The notes below the pieces were generated by a model. The model worked only from the letters and a program-made list of their open reading frames with translations, did not search any database and was not told the DNA's origin. A stretch of DNA of 64,000 nt from Curvibacter sp. CHRR-16 (GTDB lineage Bacteria; Pseudomonadota; Gammaproteobacteria; Burkholderiales; Burkholderiaceae_C): positions 620,001-684,000 of the forward strand of contig NZ_JAHCSH010000002.1 in assembly GCF_018474005.1 (NCBI RefSeq), given 5' to 3'. The position numbers and the translations under genes were made by a program. Within the stretch, counting starts at the first letter, position 1. The number at the start of each line of letters is the position of its first letter. Shown piece by piece: positions 18,100 through 28,542 of the stretch.

Positions 18100-18993
18100 A
18101 TGCTGTTTTCTCCTATCCAAACTGCTGTGCCACAGCAGTTGCACCCCCTTGTCTGGCGCTTGACTGCGCCCAACCCCGGCCTGATGACGGGGCCAGGTAC
18201 CAACAGCTATGTCGTGGGTGTACCGGGGCAAGACTGTGTGGTGGTGGATCCGGGCCCAGCTGATGTGGGCCATGTGCACCGACTTTGGGACTTGGCAACA
18301 CAATGGGGGGCTGCACCACAGGCTATCCGGGCCATCGTGTGCACGCATTCACATCCGGACCATGCGCCGGGGGCTTGGCTGCTGCAGCAAAGGTATCAAG
18401 AGTTCGCAAACTCGCAGCCCCAGCATGCCACTACGCCCCCTGTGTTGGGGCTTCCCAGTGGCCCCAATGCTCGCGCAGATAGCCAATTCACCCCCAATGT
18501 AGTGCTATCCAATAAGGAGCTGGTTCAACTCACCCGATGCACGCTGCAGGCCATTCACACCCCTGGCCATGCCAGCAATCACCTGTGTCTTCACGTGCTG
18601 GGAGAGGGGCTATTGCTCACTGGCGATCATGTACTGCACGGCAGCACCACGGTGGTGGCTCCCCCAGATGGAGATATGACGGCTTATCTCCACTCGCTGC
18701 GGACAGTACTGGCCTTGTGTGACAGCGAAAACAGGCCTATCGGCCCCGGCACCGTACACACCCTGCTGCCCGCCCATGGCCCCGCCATTGCTGCAGCCGC
18801 CGAATATCTGACTACGCTATTGGCCCATAGGCTGGGCCGTGAAGCCAAGGTGGCAGCGGCCATGCGTGCCCTGCCACACGGGGGGCTAGATGATTGGTTG
18901 CCCTTGGTCTATGACGATGTTCCCCCAGGACTCTGGCCGATTGCGCGTTTGTCCCTTCACGCCCATGTGCTGCGCCTCCAATCGCAAACTTGA
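18100..18993 (+). CDS. Metallo-beta-lactamase-fold hydrolase, LACTB2-like
   Basis: The 297-residue cytoplasmic protein has the HxHxDH zinc motif in [13 protein letters not shown], downstream histidines in [13 protein letters not shown] and an Asp-His in LTGDHVLHG. Its C-terminus (about 235-290) resembles the small winged-helix tail found in LACTB2-type hydrolases ([30 protein letters not shown]). Relatives include endoribonucleases and thioester hydrolases, so the substrate is unknown. The start at 18100 is the first ATG in frame that keeps the family N-terminus. It is divergent from dapF with only 30 bases between the starts. Confidence 0.85.
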   Translation: MLFSPIQTAVPQQLHPLVWRLTAPNPGLMTGPGTNSYVVGVPGQDCVVVDPGPADVGHVHRLWDLATQWGAAPQAIRAIVCTHSHPDHAPGAWLLQQRYQEFANSQPQHATTPPVLGLPSGPNARADSQFTPNVVLSNKELVQLTRCTLQAIHTPGHASNHLCLHVLGEGLLLTGDHVLHGSTTVVAPPDGDMTAYLHSLRTVLALCDSENRPIGPGTVHTLLPAHGPAIAAAAEYLTTLLAHRLGREAKVAAAMRALPHGGLDDWLPLVYDDVPPGLWPIARLSLHAHVLRLQSQT

Positions 18994-19003
18994 TTGGGGG
19001 CAA

Positions 19004-19429
19004 TCAGCCAGCGATGTATGTCTGCAAATGCTGAATCGTGTCCTCGCGCTCTTGCAAGATTTCATCCATAAGGTCACGGATGGAAACCATGCCCATAACC
19101 CGGGTTCCATCCACTATGGGCAGATGTCGGATTTTGCGCTGGCTCATCAGCGCCATGCATTCGTCCGTGCTGGTGCTAGGAGCGACGCTGATGACCTGGG
19201 TCGTCATGATGTCTTGCACCTTGAGCTCACGTGAATTTTTTCCCGCCAATGCCACTTTGCGCGTGTAGTCTCGCTCGGAAAAAACGCCGACCAAGCGTCC
19301 TGCATCCATCACCATCAAGGCACCAACATTGTGGTCGGCCAACGTTTTGAGGGCAGCAAACACCGTCTCCTGCGGATGCAGGCTCCAAATGCCATGGTGT
19401 TTTTGCAACAAGTCGGATATAGGGCGCAT
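19004..19429 (-). CDS. CBS-domain protein
   Basis: The 141-residue protein is a bare pair of CBS domains (about residues 10-65 and 76-130). Typical strands are HNVGALMVMDAGRLVGVFSERDYTRKV and KIRHLPIVDGTRVMGMVSIRDL. Such modules bind adenosyl ligands and regulate partner proteins, but nothing here points to a partner. The gene is convergent with the metallo-beta-lactamase-fold gene (10 bases apart). Confidence 0.9.
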   Translation of the reverse strand: MRPISDLLQKHHGIWSLHPQETVFAALKTLADHNVGALMVMDAGRLVGVFSERDYTRKVALAGKNSRELKVQDIMTTQVISVAPSTSTDECMALMSQRKIRHLPIVDGTRVMGMVSIRDLMDEILQEREDTIQHLQTYIAG

Positions 19430-19603
19430 AGTCAGTGTCCTCCTTTTTTGGCAGAGTACATGGGCAGCCTCCCATCAACCACAGGGTTTGCCCTTGCCTT
19501 TTTTGCTATAACGGCAACCTCTCGTTGTTTTTGTAATTTTTTGCTGCAAATGTGGATTTACGCTCCACACTTCGCATGCCCCATCTGTCGCCAGTCCTCT
19601 TTC

Positions 19604-21232
19604 ATGAAAATTTCTGCTCGTTGGCCCACCGTTGTGCAGCGCATAAACCAAGCTTTGGGCCACCATGCCAGTGTCGTTGGACTGCTTACAGGTATTGCTG
19701 CGGGGCTTGTGCTGGCGTCTGCCCTTAGCCTTGTGGCCTTGCTTAGCAAAGTAAAGGACATAGACGCTGGACACAAACAAATTTTGTCCAGTCTGAGCCG
19801 AAGGCAAAGTGATGTAGATGCACTGCTCACTGAACTCAATGCCAGCAAACAAGCCACCTGTACACCAGAGAACTTACGCCTGCTGCGTGCTTTGATTTTT
19901 CCCCACCCCTATGCACTGGAAGTTGGTTTACTGGACAAAACGGGCATGCTTTATTGCAGCACCAGCGCAGGGGCATTGCGCAAGCCTAGCGCGTTTTCTG
20001 AGCGCTATATCGACGGCAAGGTAGGGCGCTACTACCTTAAAGTACCCTTGCACCGCTACAACCCCGATGCGCCAGACACCATTTACACCACAGTCGTCGA
20101 GCGGGGGCCTTTTCAGGTAATCATTGCTGGCGAAAAAGACGAGCAGGTAATACCCCAGTATTCGGACGCCGTTTGGGCAGGCGGTGCATCACAGCGTACA
20201 CGCATATTTGCCAGCCCAAACGCCCACCTCTTAGACACAGTCGCCAACACCGACACCCCGCATGTGCGCATCGTATGGACTGGTTTTTATTTTTTAATTA
20301 CCAACTCTGTTCCTGGTGTCAGCCCTATCAGCGTGCAGTCGCTCTTGCTTCCAAGCACCCTCTACAGCAGCAGCTCTTTGCTACTTTGGGGCAGCATCAT
20401 GCTGTGCATTGTTTTAGGCGCACTGACACGCTTGGTAGTCATCTCCCACTGTCACACGCTCCTCTCCATTGACAAGCGCATCGCCTATTTATGTGCCGAG
20501 CACAATATCGTCTGCCACTACCAACCGATACTGTCATTGACCACTGGCAAGATCATTGGCTGCGAAGTGCTAGCGCGCTTGCGTGAGGGCGATAAGCTGG
20601 TGTATCCCGATGAATTCATTCCCTCCTTGGCACAACGGCAACTCACTTGGGAGTTTGACTCTGCCGTTTGCCGTGTCGCATTGCGTGAATTAGCGACCCT
20701 TTTGCCTGTGCAAGCTGATCCATTCACAGTGGCGCTCAATCTCTTTCCACGCAACCTCTCGCATGACCTCTTGCATGCTTGCCTAAAACAATGCCTCAAA
20801 GACTATGGACGCAGTGATTTGCGCATCAACTTGGAAGTCACTGAGTACGAATTCTCAGCCGATGCCTTGCCTGAGCTCAAACGCCTGCAAGCCGATGGAT
20901 ACGCGATTTCTATTGATGACTTTGGCACCGGCTATTCCAACCTTGGCATTCTCAAACGCATGGCTCCTGACTGCCTGAAAATTGACAAGTCATTCGTGTT
21001 TGAAATGGAAGATGCAACCTTGCGATCCAGCTTGATACCGGAAATATTGGCCATTGCAAACGCCATCGGCTGTGAAGTGGTTGCAGAGGGAATCGAAACA
21101 GCCGAGCAATCCAAACGACTGCGGGCTTTGGGTGTTCAGTATGGCCAAGGCTATTTCTTCTCTCGACCAGTACCTCTTTCGCTGTTGCTCTCACTGATGG
21201 AGCGCGGTGAGGGCACAATCCCCTTGGCCTAG
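19604..21232 (+). CDS. Membrane-bound cyclic-di-GMP phosphodiesterase with CSS-type periplasmic sensor and EAL domain
   Basis: From the ATG at 19604 the protein has 542 residues. A membrane helix at about 24-48 is followed by a periplasmic domain (50-245), a second helix at about 250-275, and a cytoplasmic EAL domain (about 300-535). The periplasmic part has a Cys in QATCTPEN (residue 86) and LYCSTSAG (118), resembling the Cys-based CSS sensor of PdeB/PdeC-type enzymes, where disulfide state controls activity. Catalytic features are present: CEVLARLR (EVL variant of EAL), LEVTEYEF, DDFGTGYSNLGIL, KIDKSFV and AEGIETAEQ. The frame is open 91 codons further up, but that part overlaps the CBS gene and lacks family character. 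Confidence 0.88.
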   Translation: MKISARWPTVVQRINQALGHHASVVGLLTGIAAGLVLASALSLVALLSKVKDIDAGHKQILSSLSRRQSDVDALLTELNASKQATCTPENLRLLRALIFPHPYALEVGLLDKTGMLYCSTSAGALRKPSAFSERYIDGKVGRYYLKVPLHRYNPDAPDTIYTTVVERGPFQVIIAGEKDEQVIPQYSDAVWAGGASQRTRIFASPNAHLLDTVANTDTPHVRIVWTGFYFLITNSVPGVSPISVQSLLLPSTLYSSSSLLLWGSIMLCIVLGALTRLVVISHCHTLLSIDKRIAYLCAEHNIVCHYQPILSLTTGKIIGCEVLARLREGDKLVYPDEFIPSLAQRQLTWEFDSAVCRVALRELATLLPVQADPFTVALNLFPRNLSHDLLHACLKQCLKDYGRSDLRINLEVTEYEFSADALPELKRLQADGYAISIDDFGTGYSNLGILKRMAPDCLKIDKSFVFEMEDATLRSSLIPEILAIANAIGCEVVAEGIETAEQSKRLRALGVQYGQGYFFSRPVPLSLLLSLMERGEGTIPLA

Positions 21233-21253
21233 CGTAGTAGCGACGCAAGAAAA

Positions 21254-21626
21254 GTGAAGCTTGCCTGTACGCCGGATTCTGTGCGCAAAGTCACCTCTGC
21301 GTGATCACCATTACTCTGGGCCACAAGTCACCTTGATGGCTCGATGCTACCTACCCGCCAACTCCGGGGGCCCCGTCAACGTTGGCCTACTTGGTATTGC
21401 TGCGCGTAGAGATTGCCCGTTTCACCTCTGAAGTGCGTGCAGCTTGCGCTGGCAAACACTCAGAACTCGTCTCTGTTGCTCTAATCCTCACCTTAGGGTA
21501 CTGCAGCATGCTGCAGCACTGGTCAGTGGACAGCTGTTAGCTGCTACGCTGCCCTGTGCAGTCCGGACGTTCCTCCAGTGCCTTGTTTCCAAGATTGCAC
21601 CAGCGGTGATCCAGCAAGCTTCCCCC
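21254..21626 (-). ncRNA. rnpB: RNase P RNA, bacterial type A
   Basis: On the minus strand the sequence contains the RNase P signatures GAGGAACGTCCGGACTGCAC near the 5' end, GGTGAAACGGGCAATCTCTA and GCAATACCAAGTAGGCC in the centre, and ACAGAATCCGGCGTACAGG near the 3' end. GAAGCTTGCTGG at the 5' end pairs with CAAGCTTC at the 3' end. The ends are estimated from that P1 helix and may be off by several bases. This is the catalytic RNA that trims tRNA 5' leaders. It is convergent with the EAL gene. Confidence 0.95.
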
Positions 21627-21723
21627 CCATTATCGTTGCAGTGCAGGCATATCGATATGAAAAATCTGTTGTTTTAGCTTCTCAAAGCTGGCAGCAGAAT
21701 GCTGACTCCTATTGGAGACTAGT

Positions 21724-22641
21724 ATGCCTTTCAACAACGTTTTGGCCACCATTGGCAATACACCACACATCCGTATCAACCGCTTATTTGGTAACCAGCA
21801 TACGGTTTACGTGAAGAACGAGCGCACGAATCCCGGTGGCTCTATTAAAGACCGGATCGCACTGGCGATGATCGAAGATGCTGAAAACCGTGGCTTGCTC
21901 AAACCCGGAGCAACAATTATTGAACCAACATCTGGGAACACGGGTGTAGGTTTGGCATTGGTTGCCGCCGTCAAAGGCTATAAATTGATTCTGGTCATGC
22001 CTGAAAGCATGTCGATTGAACGCCGTCGTCTGATGCTGGCATATGGGGCTAGTTTCGACCTAACACCACGCGAGAAGGGTATGAAAGGCGCGATTGCTCG
22101 TGCCCAAGAGCTGGCTGAGCAAACCCCCAACGCATGGATTCCCCAACAGTTTGAAAATGCTGCCAACGTGGATGTTCATGCCAAAACCACTGCACAGGAG
22201 ATTTTGACTGACTTTCCCAACGGATTAGATTACCTAATTACTGGCGTGGGTACTGGCGGGCACATTTCTGGTGTCGCGAAAGTCCTCAAAGCTGCATGGC
22301 CTGCATTGAAGGTATTCGCTGTCGAACCCAGTGCATCGCCTGTCATTTCTGGTGGCCAACCATCGCCGCACCCAATTCAGGGAATAGGAGCCGGATTCAT
22401 CCCCAAGAATCTCGACACATCCTTGCTTGACGGTGTAATACAAGTCGATGCCGAATCGGCCAAAGAATATGGTCGTCGCTCCGCGCGCGAGGAAGGCTTG
22501 TTAGTAGGTATTTCCAGTGGCGCTACATTGGCGGCCATCGCGCAAAAGCTGCCAGAAATCCCTGCACAAAGCACAATTCTCGGCTTCAACTACGATACAG
22601 GCGAGCGCTACCTTTCGGTCGACGGATATTTGCCGAACTGA
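21724..22641 (+). CDS. cysK: Cysteine synthase (O-acetylserine sulfhydrylase), CysK type
   Basis: A pyridoxal-phosphate enzyme making cysteine from O-acetylserine and sulfide. The product is 305 residues from the ATG at 21724, which has GGAGA six bases upstream (a TTG at 21712 is also in frame). The cofactor lysine lies in [14 protein letters not shown], the substrate loop is [13 protein letters not shown], the phosphate site is [11 protein letters not shown], and [10 protein letters not shown] lies near the C-terminus. [14 protein letters not shown] favours CysK over CysM. Its codon use is AT-richer than most genes in the window, like the ribosomal cluster next to it. Confidence 0.92.
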   Translation: MPFNNVLATIGNTPHIRINRLFGNQHTVYVKNERTNPGGSIKDRIALAMIEDAENRGLLKPGATIIEPTSGNTGVGLALVAAVKGYKLILVMPESMSIERRRLMLAYGASFDLTPREKGMKGAIARAQELAEQTPNAWIPQQFENAANVDVHAKTTAQEILTDFPNGLDYLITGVGTGGHISGVAKVLKAAWPALKVFAVEPSASPVISGGQPSPHPIQGIGAGFIPKNLDTSLLDGVIQVDAESAKEYGRRSAREEGLLVGISSGATLAAIAQKLPEIPAQSTILGFNYDTGERYLSVDGYLPN

Positions 22642-22703
22642 TAGCTGATAGCCGGAAGCCATACCTGATCTCATTAAGGTATGGCAATGGATTGGGCAAT
22701 AAA

Positions 22704-22729
22704 AAAGCGCTAACCGAAGTTAGCGCTTT
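22704..22729 (-). terminator. Intrinsic terminator of the initiator tRNA gene (also faces cysK)
   Basis: AAAGCGCTAAC-CGAA-GTTAGCGCTTT is a perfect 11-bp stem with a 4-base loop. On the minus strand it is followed by TTTTTTATTG, a strong U-tract just past the tRNA. On the plus strand it lies 62 bases after the cysK stop with only TTTAAAT, so it may act weakly in that direction. Confidence 0.85.
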
Positions 22730-22734
22730 AAATA

Positions 22735-22811
<77 letters not shown>

Positions 22812-22834
22812 TCAATCCATGTATTATAGCAGGT

Positions 22835-23227
22835 TTATTCTGCTACTGCGGCCTCGCCAGAAGTTTCTTCTGCGCGATCCACCAATTCTACATAGGCCAT
22901 AGGCGCATTGTCGCCCACACGGAAACCCATCTTGAGAATGCGTGTGTAACCACCTGGACGTGTCTTGAAGCGTGGGCCCAGCTCATTGAAAAGCTTGGTT
23001 ACGCTGTCACGATCACGCAGTCGATCAAATGCCAAACGGCGGTTTGCCAATGTAGGTTCTTTAGCCAAAGTGATCATAGGCTCAATCACACGGCGCAATT
23101 CTTTAGCCTTGGGCACGGTCGTTTTAATAGCTTCGTGCTCGATCAAAGAATTCATCATGTTGCGCAACATCGCCAAACGGTGTGACGAGGTGCGGTTAAG
23201 TTTGCGAAGACCATGTCCGTGACGCAT
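22835..23227 (-). CDS. rplQ: 50S ribosomal protein L17
   Basis: The 130-residue protein of the large subunit near the exit tunnel has the conserved N-terminus [20 protein letters not shown] and [18 protein letters not shown]. It is the last gene of the alpha operon, 58 bases after rpoA; the spacer holds a GC-rich hairpin (23250-23275). The C-terminal tail is short and acidic ([10 protein letters not shown]). Confidence 0.98.
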   Translation of the reverse strand: MRHGHGLRKLNRTSSHRLAMLRNMMNSLIEHEAIKTTVPKAKELRRVIEPMITLAKEPTLANRRLAFDRLRDRDSVTKLFNELGPRFKTRPGGYTRILKMGFRVGDNAPMAYVELVDRAEETSGEAAVAE

Positions 23228-23285
23228 TTTTCACTCCTTGTGTTGTATGCGGGAAGCCGTATCAGGTACTCCCCGTTGCGTTCAA

Positions 23286-24275
23286 TTAACGTTTTTCCAA
23301 AGAAGCTGGTGGCCAGTTTTCCAACTTCATGCCCAAAGTCAGACCACGTGAAGCCAAGACTTCTTTGATCTCATTGAGGGATTTACGGCCCAAGTTAGGC
23401 GTTTTCAACAACTCATTTTCAGTGCGTTGAATCAAATCACCAATGTAGTAAATGTTTTCCGCCTTCAAGCAATTTGCAGAGCGAACAGTCAATTCTAATT
23501 CATCGACAGGACGCAACAAAATCGGATCAAACTGGGTTGAACCACGAGGTGCTGGATTTTGGAAAGCATCCAACTCACTACCTTCAAGCTGCGCAAATAC
23601 AGCCAACTGTTCAACCAAAATTTTGGCAGCAGAGCGTACTGCCTCTTCAGCAGTGATCGCACCATTGGTTTCAATGTCCACCACCAGTTTGTCCAAGTCT
23701 GTACGCTGTTCCACGCGTGCGCTTTCAACAGCATAACTCACGCGCTTAATAGGAGAGAACGATGCGTCCAGAACAATACGGCCAATTGCTTTGCTTGGCT
23801 CATCGTTGTAGCGGCGCATAGTGCCAGGGACATAGCCACGGCCTTTTTCCACTTTAATCTGGATATCTAACTTGCCGCCTTGTGACAGGTTTGCAATAAC
23901 ATGATCGGGGTTAATAATTTCCACATCATGCGGAGTTTGGATATCCGATGCCTTGACAACGCCCTCGCTGTCTTTGCGCAAACTCAAAGTCACTTCTTCA
24001 CGGTTGTGCAGTTTGAAAACCACACCCTTGAGATTCAACAAAATGTTGACAACATCTTCTTGAACACCATCGATAGAAGAATACTCGTGCAAAACACCAG
24101 CAATTGTGACTTCTGTTGGTGCAAAGCCCGCCATTGAGGACAGCAGCACGCGACGCAGAGCATTGCCAAGGGTATGACCATACCCACGCTCAAACGGTTC
24201 AAGCGTGACTTTTGCTTGATTGTGACCAACCTGCTCAACGCTAATAGATTTGGGCTTTAACAAGCTGTTTTGCAT
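23286..24275 (-). CDS. rpoA: RNA polymerase alpha subunit
   Basis: The 329-residue alpha subunit nucleates RNA polymerase assembly and contacts activators and UP elements. The N-terminal domain shows [20 protein letters not shown] (residues 28-47) and [14 protein letters not shown]. After a linker the C-terminal domain has [20 protein letters not shown] and [16 protein letters not shown]. Its length is usual for the family. It follows rpsD after a 90-base spacer with a stable hairpin. Confidence 0.98.
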   Translation of the reverse strand: MQNSLLKPKSISVEQVGHNQAKVTLEPFERGYGHTLGNALRRVLLSSMAGFAPTEVTIAGVLHEYSSIDGVQEDVVNILLNLKGVVFKLHNREEVTLSLRKDSEGVVKASDIQTPHDVEIINPDHVIANLSQGGKLDIQIKVEKGRGYVPGTMRRYNDEPSKAIGRIVLDASFSPIKRVSYAVESARVEQRTDLDKLVVDIETNGAITAEEAVRSAAKILVEQLAVFAQLEGSELDAFQNPAPRGSTQFDPILLRPVDELELTVRSANCLKAENIYYIGDLIQRTENELLKTPNLGRKSLNEIKEVLASRGLTLGMKLENWPPASLEKR

Positions 24276-24326
24276 TCAAATTTCCTCGTAAGACTCCCAA
24301 CGCATTGGTCGGTACGGCCTAACAAC

Positions 24327-24350
24327 ATCCCCACGTGAATACATGGGGAT
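24327..24350 (-). promoter_or_regulatory. Stable hairpin in the rpsD-rpoA spacer
   Basis: On the minus strand ATCCCCATGT and ACGTGGGGAT form a 10-bp stem (one U-G pair) with loop ATTC. No U-tract follows, so it is more likely a processing, stability or attenuation element than a terminator. Confidence 0.5.
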
Positions 24351-24365
24351 CCGTTACAGAAACTA

Positions 24366-24989
24366 TTAACGAGAATACAACTCGACAATCAACGATTCGT
24401 TGATGTCTGAGCCGAATTGGTCGCGGTCAGGAACGTTCTTGAAAACACCCTCAACCTTGGAAGCATTCACTTCCACCCATGCAGGAATACCTGTTTGCTG
24501 TGCCAACTGCAGGGCCTCAACAATACGGGCTTGGGTTTTGGATTTCTCGCGAACTGCAACAACATCACCAGCCTTAACCATGTAAGAAGGAATGTTCACT
24601 GCTTGACCATTAACCAGAATCGCTTTGTGGGACACCAATTGGCGCGCTTCCGCACGTGTTGAACCAAAGCCCATGCGATACACCACGTTGTCTAAACGCG
24701 ATTCAAGCAAAGACATGAGGTTTGCACCAGTATTGCCTTTACGGCGGTCAGCCTCAGCAAAGTAGCGGCGGAACTGACGTTCCAGAATGCCATACATGCG
24801 TTTTACTTTTTGCTTTTCACGCAACTGCGCGCCGTAGTCAGAGGTACGGGCACCAGATGTACGGCCATGTTGGCCAGGTTTACTATCAAACTTTGCCTTG
24901 TCTCCGATCGAGCGTCGTGCACTCTTCAAAAACAGGTCTGTGCCTTCGCGGCGGGCGAGTTTCGCCTTGGGTCCGAGATAACGTGCCAC
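24366..24989 (-). CDS. rpsD: 30S ribosomal protein S4
   Basis: S4 is a primary 16S rRNA binder and, in enteric bacteria, the autogenous repressor of the alpha operon. The 207-residue product has [16 protein letters not shown] and the S4 RNA-binding domain at about 97-160 ([22 protein letters not shown]). The start is GTG, with AAGGA seven bases upstream. The spacer before it contains a 12-bp perfect hairpin (25029-25057). Confidence 0.98.
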   Translation of the reverse strand: MARYLGPKAKLARREGTDLFLKSARRSIGDKAKFDSKPGQHGRTSGARTSDYGAQLREKQKVKRMYGILERQFRRYFAEADRRKGNTGANLMSLLESRLDNVVYRMGFGSTRAEARQLVSHKAILVNGQAVNIPSYMVKAGDVVAVREKSKTQARIVEALQLAQQTGIPAWVEVNASKVEGVFKNVPDRDQFGSDINESLIVELYSR

Positions 24990-25028
24990 TTGTATTTCCT
25001 TTATTCAACTGCTGCACAAAATGCAGGA

Positions 25029-25057
25029 GCCATCAGTAGCGCAAAGCTACTGATGGC
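25029..25057 (-). promoter_or_regulatory. 12-bp perfect hairpin in the rpsK-rpsD spacer
   Basis: GCCATCAGTAGC and GCTACTGATGGC flank a 5-base loop, 18 bases past the rpsK stop and 39 bases before the rpsD start. There is no U-run after it. It could protect mRNA ends, mark a processing site or bind a ribosomal protein. Confidence 0.55.
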
Positions 25058-25074
25058 GGTGGTCTTAAGTTTAA

Positions 25075-25479
25075 TTAGATACGACGACGCTTTTGAGGGC
25101 GGCAGCCGTTATGCGGAACAGGTGTAACGTCCGCGATCAAATTGATGCGAATACCCAGCGCAGCCAAGGCACGCACAGAGGACTCACGACCAGGACCAGG
25201 GCCTTTGATCTCTACATCAAGATTCTTGATACCTTGCTCAATAGCTGCACGCCCAGCTACTTCCGATGCTACCTGGGCAGCAAAAGGAGTTGACTTGCGC
25301 GAACCCTTGAACCCCTGACCACCAGAGGAAGCCCACGAAAGGGCATTACCTTGACGATCAGTAATAGTGATAATGGTGTTGTTGAAAGAGGCATGCACAT
25401 GTGCAATACCGTCTGCAACGTTCTTACGAACTTTTTTGCGCACACGCTGAGCTGCGCTATTAGATGGTGCTTTTGCCAT
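25075..25479 (-). CDS. rpsK: 30S ribosomal protein S11
   Basis: The 134-residue platform protein of the small subunit carries [19 protein letters not shown] and the C-terminal [18 protein letters not shown], both strongly conserved. The N-terminus is basic. It lies 18 bases after rpsM in the alpha operon. Confidence 0.98.
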   Translation of the reverse strand: MAKAPSNSAAQRVRKKVRKNVADGIAHVHASFNNTIITITDRQGNALSWASSGGQGFKGSRKSTPFAAQVASEVAGRAAIEQGIKNLDVEIKGPGPGRESSVRALAALGIRINLIADVTPVPHNGCRPQKRRRI

Positions 25480-25497
25480 ATTTTTTCAAACAGCTAA

Positions 25498-25863
25498 TTA
25501 TTTCTTCAACGCAGCGGCACCCTTGCGAGGGCCTTTGCGCGTGCGAGCATTCGTGCGTGTACGTTGACCACGGAGTGGCAAACCACGACGATGACGGAAG
25601 CCTCTGTAGCAACCGATGTCCATCAAGCGCTTGATGTTCATAGTTGTTTCACGGCGCAAATCACCTTCAATAGTGAAGGCTGCGATTTGATCGCGAATTT
25701 TTTCCAGATCTGCATCCGACAAATCTTTAATTTTCTTGTCGTAAGCAATGCCCGACGCTTCGCAAATCTTGCGTGCGCGTGTGCGGCCGATGCCATAAAT
25801 AGCAGTCAAACCGATTTCAGCATGCTGATGAGGTGGTATGTTGATACCAGCAATACGTGCCAT
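25498..25863 (-). CDS. rpsM: 30S ribosomal protein S13
   Basis: The 121-residue head protein contacts the P-site tRNA and the intersubunit bridge. It shows [20 protein letters not shown], the helix-two-turn-helix segment [12 protein letters not shown], and the C-terminal [19 protein letters not shown]. It is the first gene of the alpha operon, 23 bases after rpmJ. Confidence 0.98.
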   Translation of the reverse strand: MARIAGINIPPHQHAEIGLTAIYGIGRTRARKICEASGIAYDKKIKDLSDADLEKIRDQIAAFTIEGDLRRETTMNIKRLMDIGCYRGFRHRRGLPLRGQRTRTNARTRKGPRKGAAALKK

Positions 25864-25886
25864 AACTTCCTCTTAACCTTCTGCGA

Positions 25887-26000
25887 TTAACCCTGACGCT
25901 GCTTGTGACGTGGATCTGCGCAGATAACACGCACCACACCCTTGCGACGAATGATCTTGCAGTTGCGGCAAATTTTCTTAACCGAAGCCGAAACTTTCAT
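25887..26000 (-). CDS. rpmJ: 50S ribosomal protein L36
   Basis: A 37-residue protein, [20 protein letters not shown] and so on, ending RHKQRQG. Cys11, Cys14, Cys27 and His32 form the zinc-ribbon site of the C+ type. It lies between secY (41 bases upstream) and rpsM. infA, which often sits between secY and rpmJ in other proteobacteria, is absent: the 41-base gap is too short for it. Confidence 0.96.
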   Translation of the reverse strand: MKVSASVKKICRNCKIIRRKGVVRVICADPRHKQRQG

Positions 26001-26041
26001 CTCTCTCTCCTAAAAACCTGCTTATCCAACTGGTACGCTGA

Positions 26042-27352
26042 CTAGCGACCTTTGAAACTTGCTTTTTTCAACAGCGACTCATACTGCTGAGAAATTAGAT
26101 AGTTTTGTACTTGTGCCATAAAGTCCATTGTCACGACCACAATGATCAGCAACGATGTGCCACCAAAGTAGAAAGGCACGTTGTACTTTAGTATCAAGAA
26201 CTCTGGCAACAAGCACACGAATGTGATGTAAACCGCACCAGCCAAAGTCAAACGAAGCAAAATTTTGTCGATATACCGAGCAGTATGCTCACCAGGACGA
26301 ATTCCCGGGACAAATGCACCGCTTTTCTTCAGATTATCCGCTGTTTCTTTGCTGTTAAACACAAGAGCCGTGTAGAAAAAGCAGAAGAAAACAATCGCTG
26401 CGGCATACAGCAGCACATAAATTGGCTGCCCGGGACTGAGCAAAGACGATATATCTTTCAACCAACGCAACGATTCACTGGAACCGAACCAATTTGCAAC
26501 CGTAGCAGGCAACAAAATAATCGAAGATGCAAAGATTGGTGGGATCACACCAGCCATGTTGATTTTAAGCGGCAAATGCGAGGATTGCCCCCCATACACC
26601 TTCGAACCAACTTGACGTCGTGCGTAATTCACCAAAATCTTACGCTGCCCGCGTTCTACAAACACAACCAAGTAGGTTACCGCAGCCACGACCACAATCA
26701 CAACCAGTGCAACAAAAACACTCATTGAGCCTGTACGAACCAATTCCAGCAACCCACCTATCGCGTTTGGCAAACCAGCAGCAATACCAGCAAAGATCAG
26801 TATGGAAATGCCATTGCCAAGACCGCGTTCAGTGATTTGTTCACCCAACCACATCAAAAACAATGTTCCGGCCGTCAAACTGACAACCGTTGTCATTCGG
26901 AAGACAAAACCAGGCGAAAGAACCAGTCCTGCAGAGCTTTCTAGAGCAATTGCAATACCCAAAGACTGAAACAACGCCAAACCCAAAGTTGCATAGCGCG
27001 TGTATTGGGTTATTTTTCGACGACCGGCCTCACCGTCTTTCTTCAACTGTTCAAATGCTGGCAACACATAGGTTAGCAGCTGGAGAACAATAGAAGCAGA
27101 TATATAGGGCATGATCCCCAGAGCAAACACCGTGAAACGCGATAGCGCACCACCAGAGAACATATTGAACAAATTCAATATGCCACCTTGCTGCCCTTTA
27201 AAAAGCTGCTGCAATTGTGTCGGATCAATCCCGGGAACAGGGATATGTGCCCCAACACGATACACAAGCAAAGCCAGCAATAAGAACACCAAGCGACGTG
27301 TTAAGTCGCCATATTTGTTCTCACCACCAGTGCTGACAGGAGATCTTGCCAC
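26042..27352 (-). CDS. secY: Protein translocase subunit SecY
   Basis: SecY is the channel of the Sec translocon in the inner membrane. The 436-residue product has ten predicted helices. The plug region is [20 protein letters not shown], and conserved loops include [14 protein letters not shown] and the cytoplasmic [19 protein letters not shown]. It lies in the ribosomal run between rplO and rpmJ, as usual for the spc operon. Length is normal. Confidence 0.98.
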   Translation of the reverse strand: MARSPVSTGGENKYGDLTRRLVFLLLALLVYRVGAHIPVPGIDPTQLQQLFKGQQGGILNLFNMFSGGALSRFTVFALGIMPYISASIVLQLLTYVLPAFEQLKKDGEAGRRKITQYTRYATLGLALFQSLGIAIALESSAGLVLSPGFVFRMTTVVSLTAGTLFLMWLGEQITERGLGNGISILIFAGIAAGLPNAIGGLLELVRTGSMSVFVALVVIVVVAAVTYLVVFVERGQRKILVNYARRQVGSKVYGGQSSHLPLKINMAGVIPPIFASSIILLPATVANWFGSSESLRWLKDISSLLSPGQPIYVLLYAAAIVFFCFFYTALVFNSKETADNLKKSGAFVPGIRPGEHTARYIDKILLRLTLAGAVYITFVCLLPEFLILKYNVPFYFGGTSLLIIVVVTMDFMAQVQNYLISQQYESLLKKASFKGR

Positions 27353-27364
27353 TACTGCACCTTA

Positions 27365-27796
27365 TTAGGCCAACGTACCACCAGCAGCTTCAATAGCCGC
27401 TTTGGCACCTGCTGTTGCACCAATACCTACCAGCTTAACTGCCTTGGACAGTTCGCCGGACTTGATAACTTTGACGTTCTTAATTTGATCGCCGATCAAG
27501 CCAGCTTGCTTCAAAACGAGCAAGTCAACTTGTTCCAGACCCAAGATGTCCAAGTTGCTCAAAGTAATCTCTGCATTGAATTGCAAAAGATGCGATTTGA
27601 AACCACGCTTTGGCAAGCGACGATGCATAGGCATTTGACCGCCTTCAAAGCCAACTTTGTGGTAGCCACCAGAGCGAGACTTTTGCCCTTTGTGACCGCG
27701 GCCTGCAGTTTTACCCAAACCAGAACCGATACCACGGCCTACGCGGCGCTTGGCATGCTTGGCACCAGCTGCGGGCTTGATGTCATTCAATTGCAT
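27365..27796 (-). CDS. rplO: 50S ribosomal protein L15
   Basis: The 143-residue product begins [20 protein letters not shown] and contains the Gly/Lys-rich [20 protein letters not shown], typical of L15. The C-terminal domain has the conserved [24 protein letters not shown] segment. It sits 12 bases before secY and 9 bases after rpmD. Confidence 0.98.
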   Translation of the reverse strand: MQLNDIKPAAGAKHAKRRVGRGIGSGLGKTAGRGHKGQKSRSGGYHKVGFEGGQMPMHRRLPKRGFKSHLLQFNAEITLSNLDILGLEQVDLLVLKQAGLIGDQIKNVKVIKSGELSKAVKLVGIGATAGAKAAIEAAGGTLA

Positions 27797-27805
27797 GTTG
27801 AATCC

Positions 27806-27988
27806 TTACAGAACCTTCACCAGATAGGCGATCTTATTGATCATGCCGCGAACTGCAGGAGTGTCTTGCAATTCACTAACGCTACCCAATTTACGCAAAC
27901 CCAAACCACGCACTGTTGCACGGTGGGATTCCTTGGTACCAATGGGGCTACGCACCAATTGGACTTTCACTGTTTGTTGTGTGCTCAT
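27806..27988 (-). CDS. rpmD: 50S ribosomal protein L30
   Basis: The 60-residue product contains [20 protein letters not shown] and [16 protein letters not shown], matching the short bacterial L30. It is spaced 9 bases from both rpsE and rplO, consistent with one transcript. Confidence 0.97.
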   Translation of the reverse strand: MSTQQTVKVQLVRSPIGTKESHRATVRGLGLRKLGSVSELQDTPAVRGMINKIAYLVKVL

Positions 27989-27997
27989 AGATCCACC

Positions 27998-28525
27998 TTA
28001 CGCAGCAAAGAGGTCTTCCACAGACTTGCCACGCTTGGCGGCAACTTCTGCAGGAGTTGTAGACTTTGCCAAAGCATCCAAAGTAGCACGTACCATGTTG
28101 TAAGGATTAGTAGAACCATGGCTCTTGGCCACGATGTCAGTTACACCAATCACTTCGAACACAGCGCGCATAGGACCACCAGCAATAATGCCGGTACCCT
28201 TGGGGGCTGGCGCCATCATGACAGTAGATGCACCATGACGACCTACCACCTTGTGGTGGATAGAGCCATTCTTCAATGCAGCCTTGAACATGTTGCGGCG
28301 GGCTTCTTCCATGGCTTTTTGCACGGCCGAGGGAACTTCTTTCGACTTTCCTTTGCCCATGCCGATACGGCCATCACCATCACCTACAACAGTCAGTGCG
28401 GCGAAACCGAGAATACGACCACCTTTGACCACTTTGGTCACGCGGTTGATCGCAATCATTTTCTCCCGCAGACCGTCCTCTGGACCGTCAACTTTGCCCG
28501 CTGTTTTTGCTTGAACTTTAGACAT
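27998..28525 (-). CDS. rpsE: 30S ribosomal protein S5
   Basis: The 175-residue protein helps maintain translational accuracy. Features are the N-terminal RNA-binding fold ([20 protein letters not shown], then [20 protein letters not shown]) and the C-terminal [20 protein letters not shown]. Its position between rplR and rpmD is canonical. Confidence 0.98.
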   Translation of the reverse strand: MSKVQAKTAGKVDGPEDGLREKMIAINRVTKVVKGGRILGFAALTVVGDGDGRIGMGKGKSKEVPSAVQKAMEEARRNMFKAALKNGSIHHKVVGRHGASTVMMAPAPKGTGIIAGGPMRAVFEVIGVTDIVAKSHGSTNPYNMVRATLDALAKSTTPAEVAAKRGKSVEDLFAA

Positions 28526-28542
28526 TTTTACTTCCGATCTGC

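Noticed and set aside
26001..26041. Possible infA between secY and rpmJ
   Set aside because: Only 41 bases separate the genes; an initiation factor IF-1 gene needs about 215.
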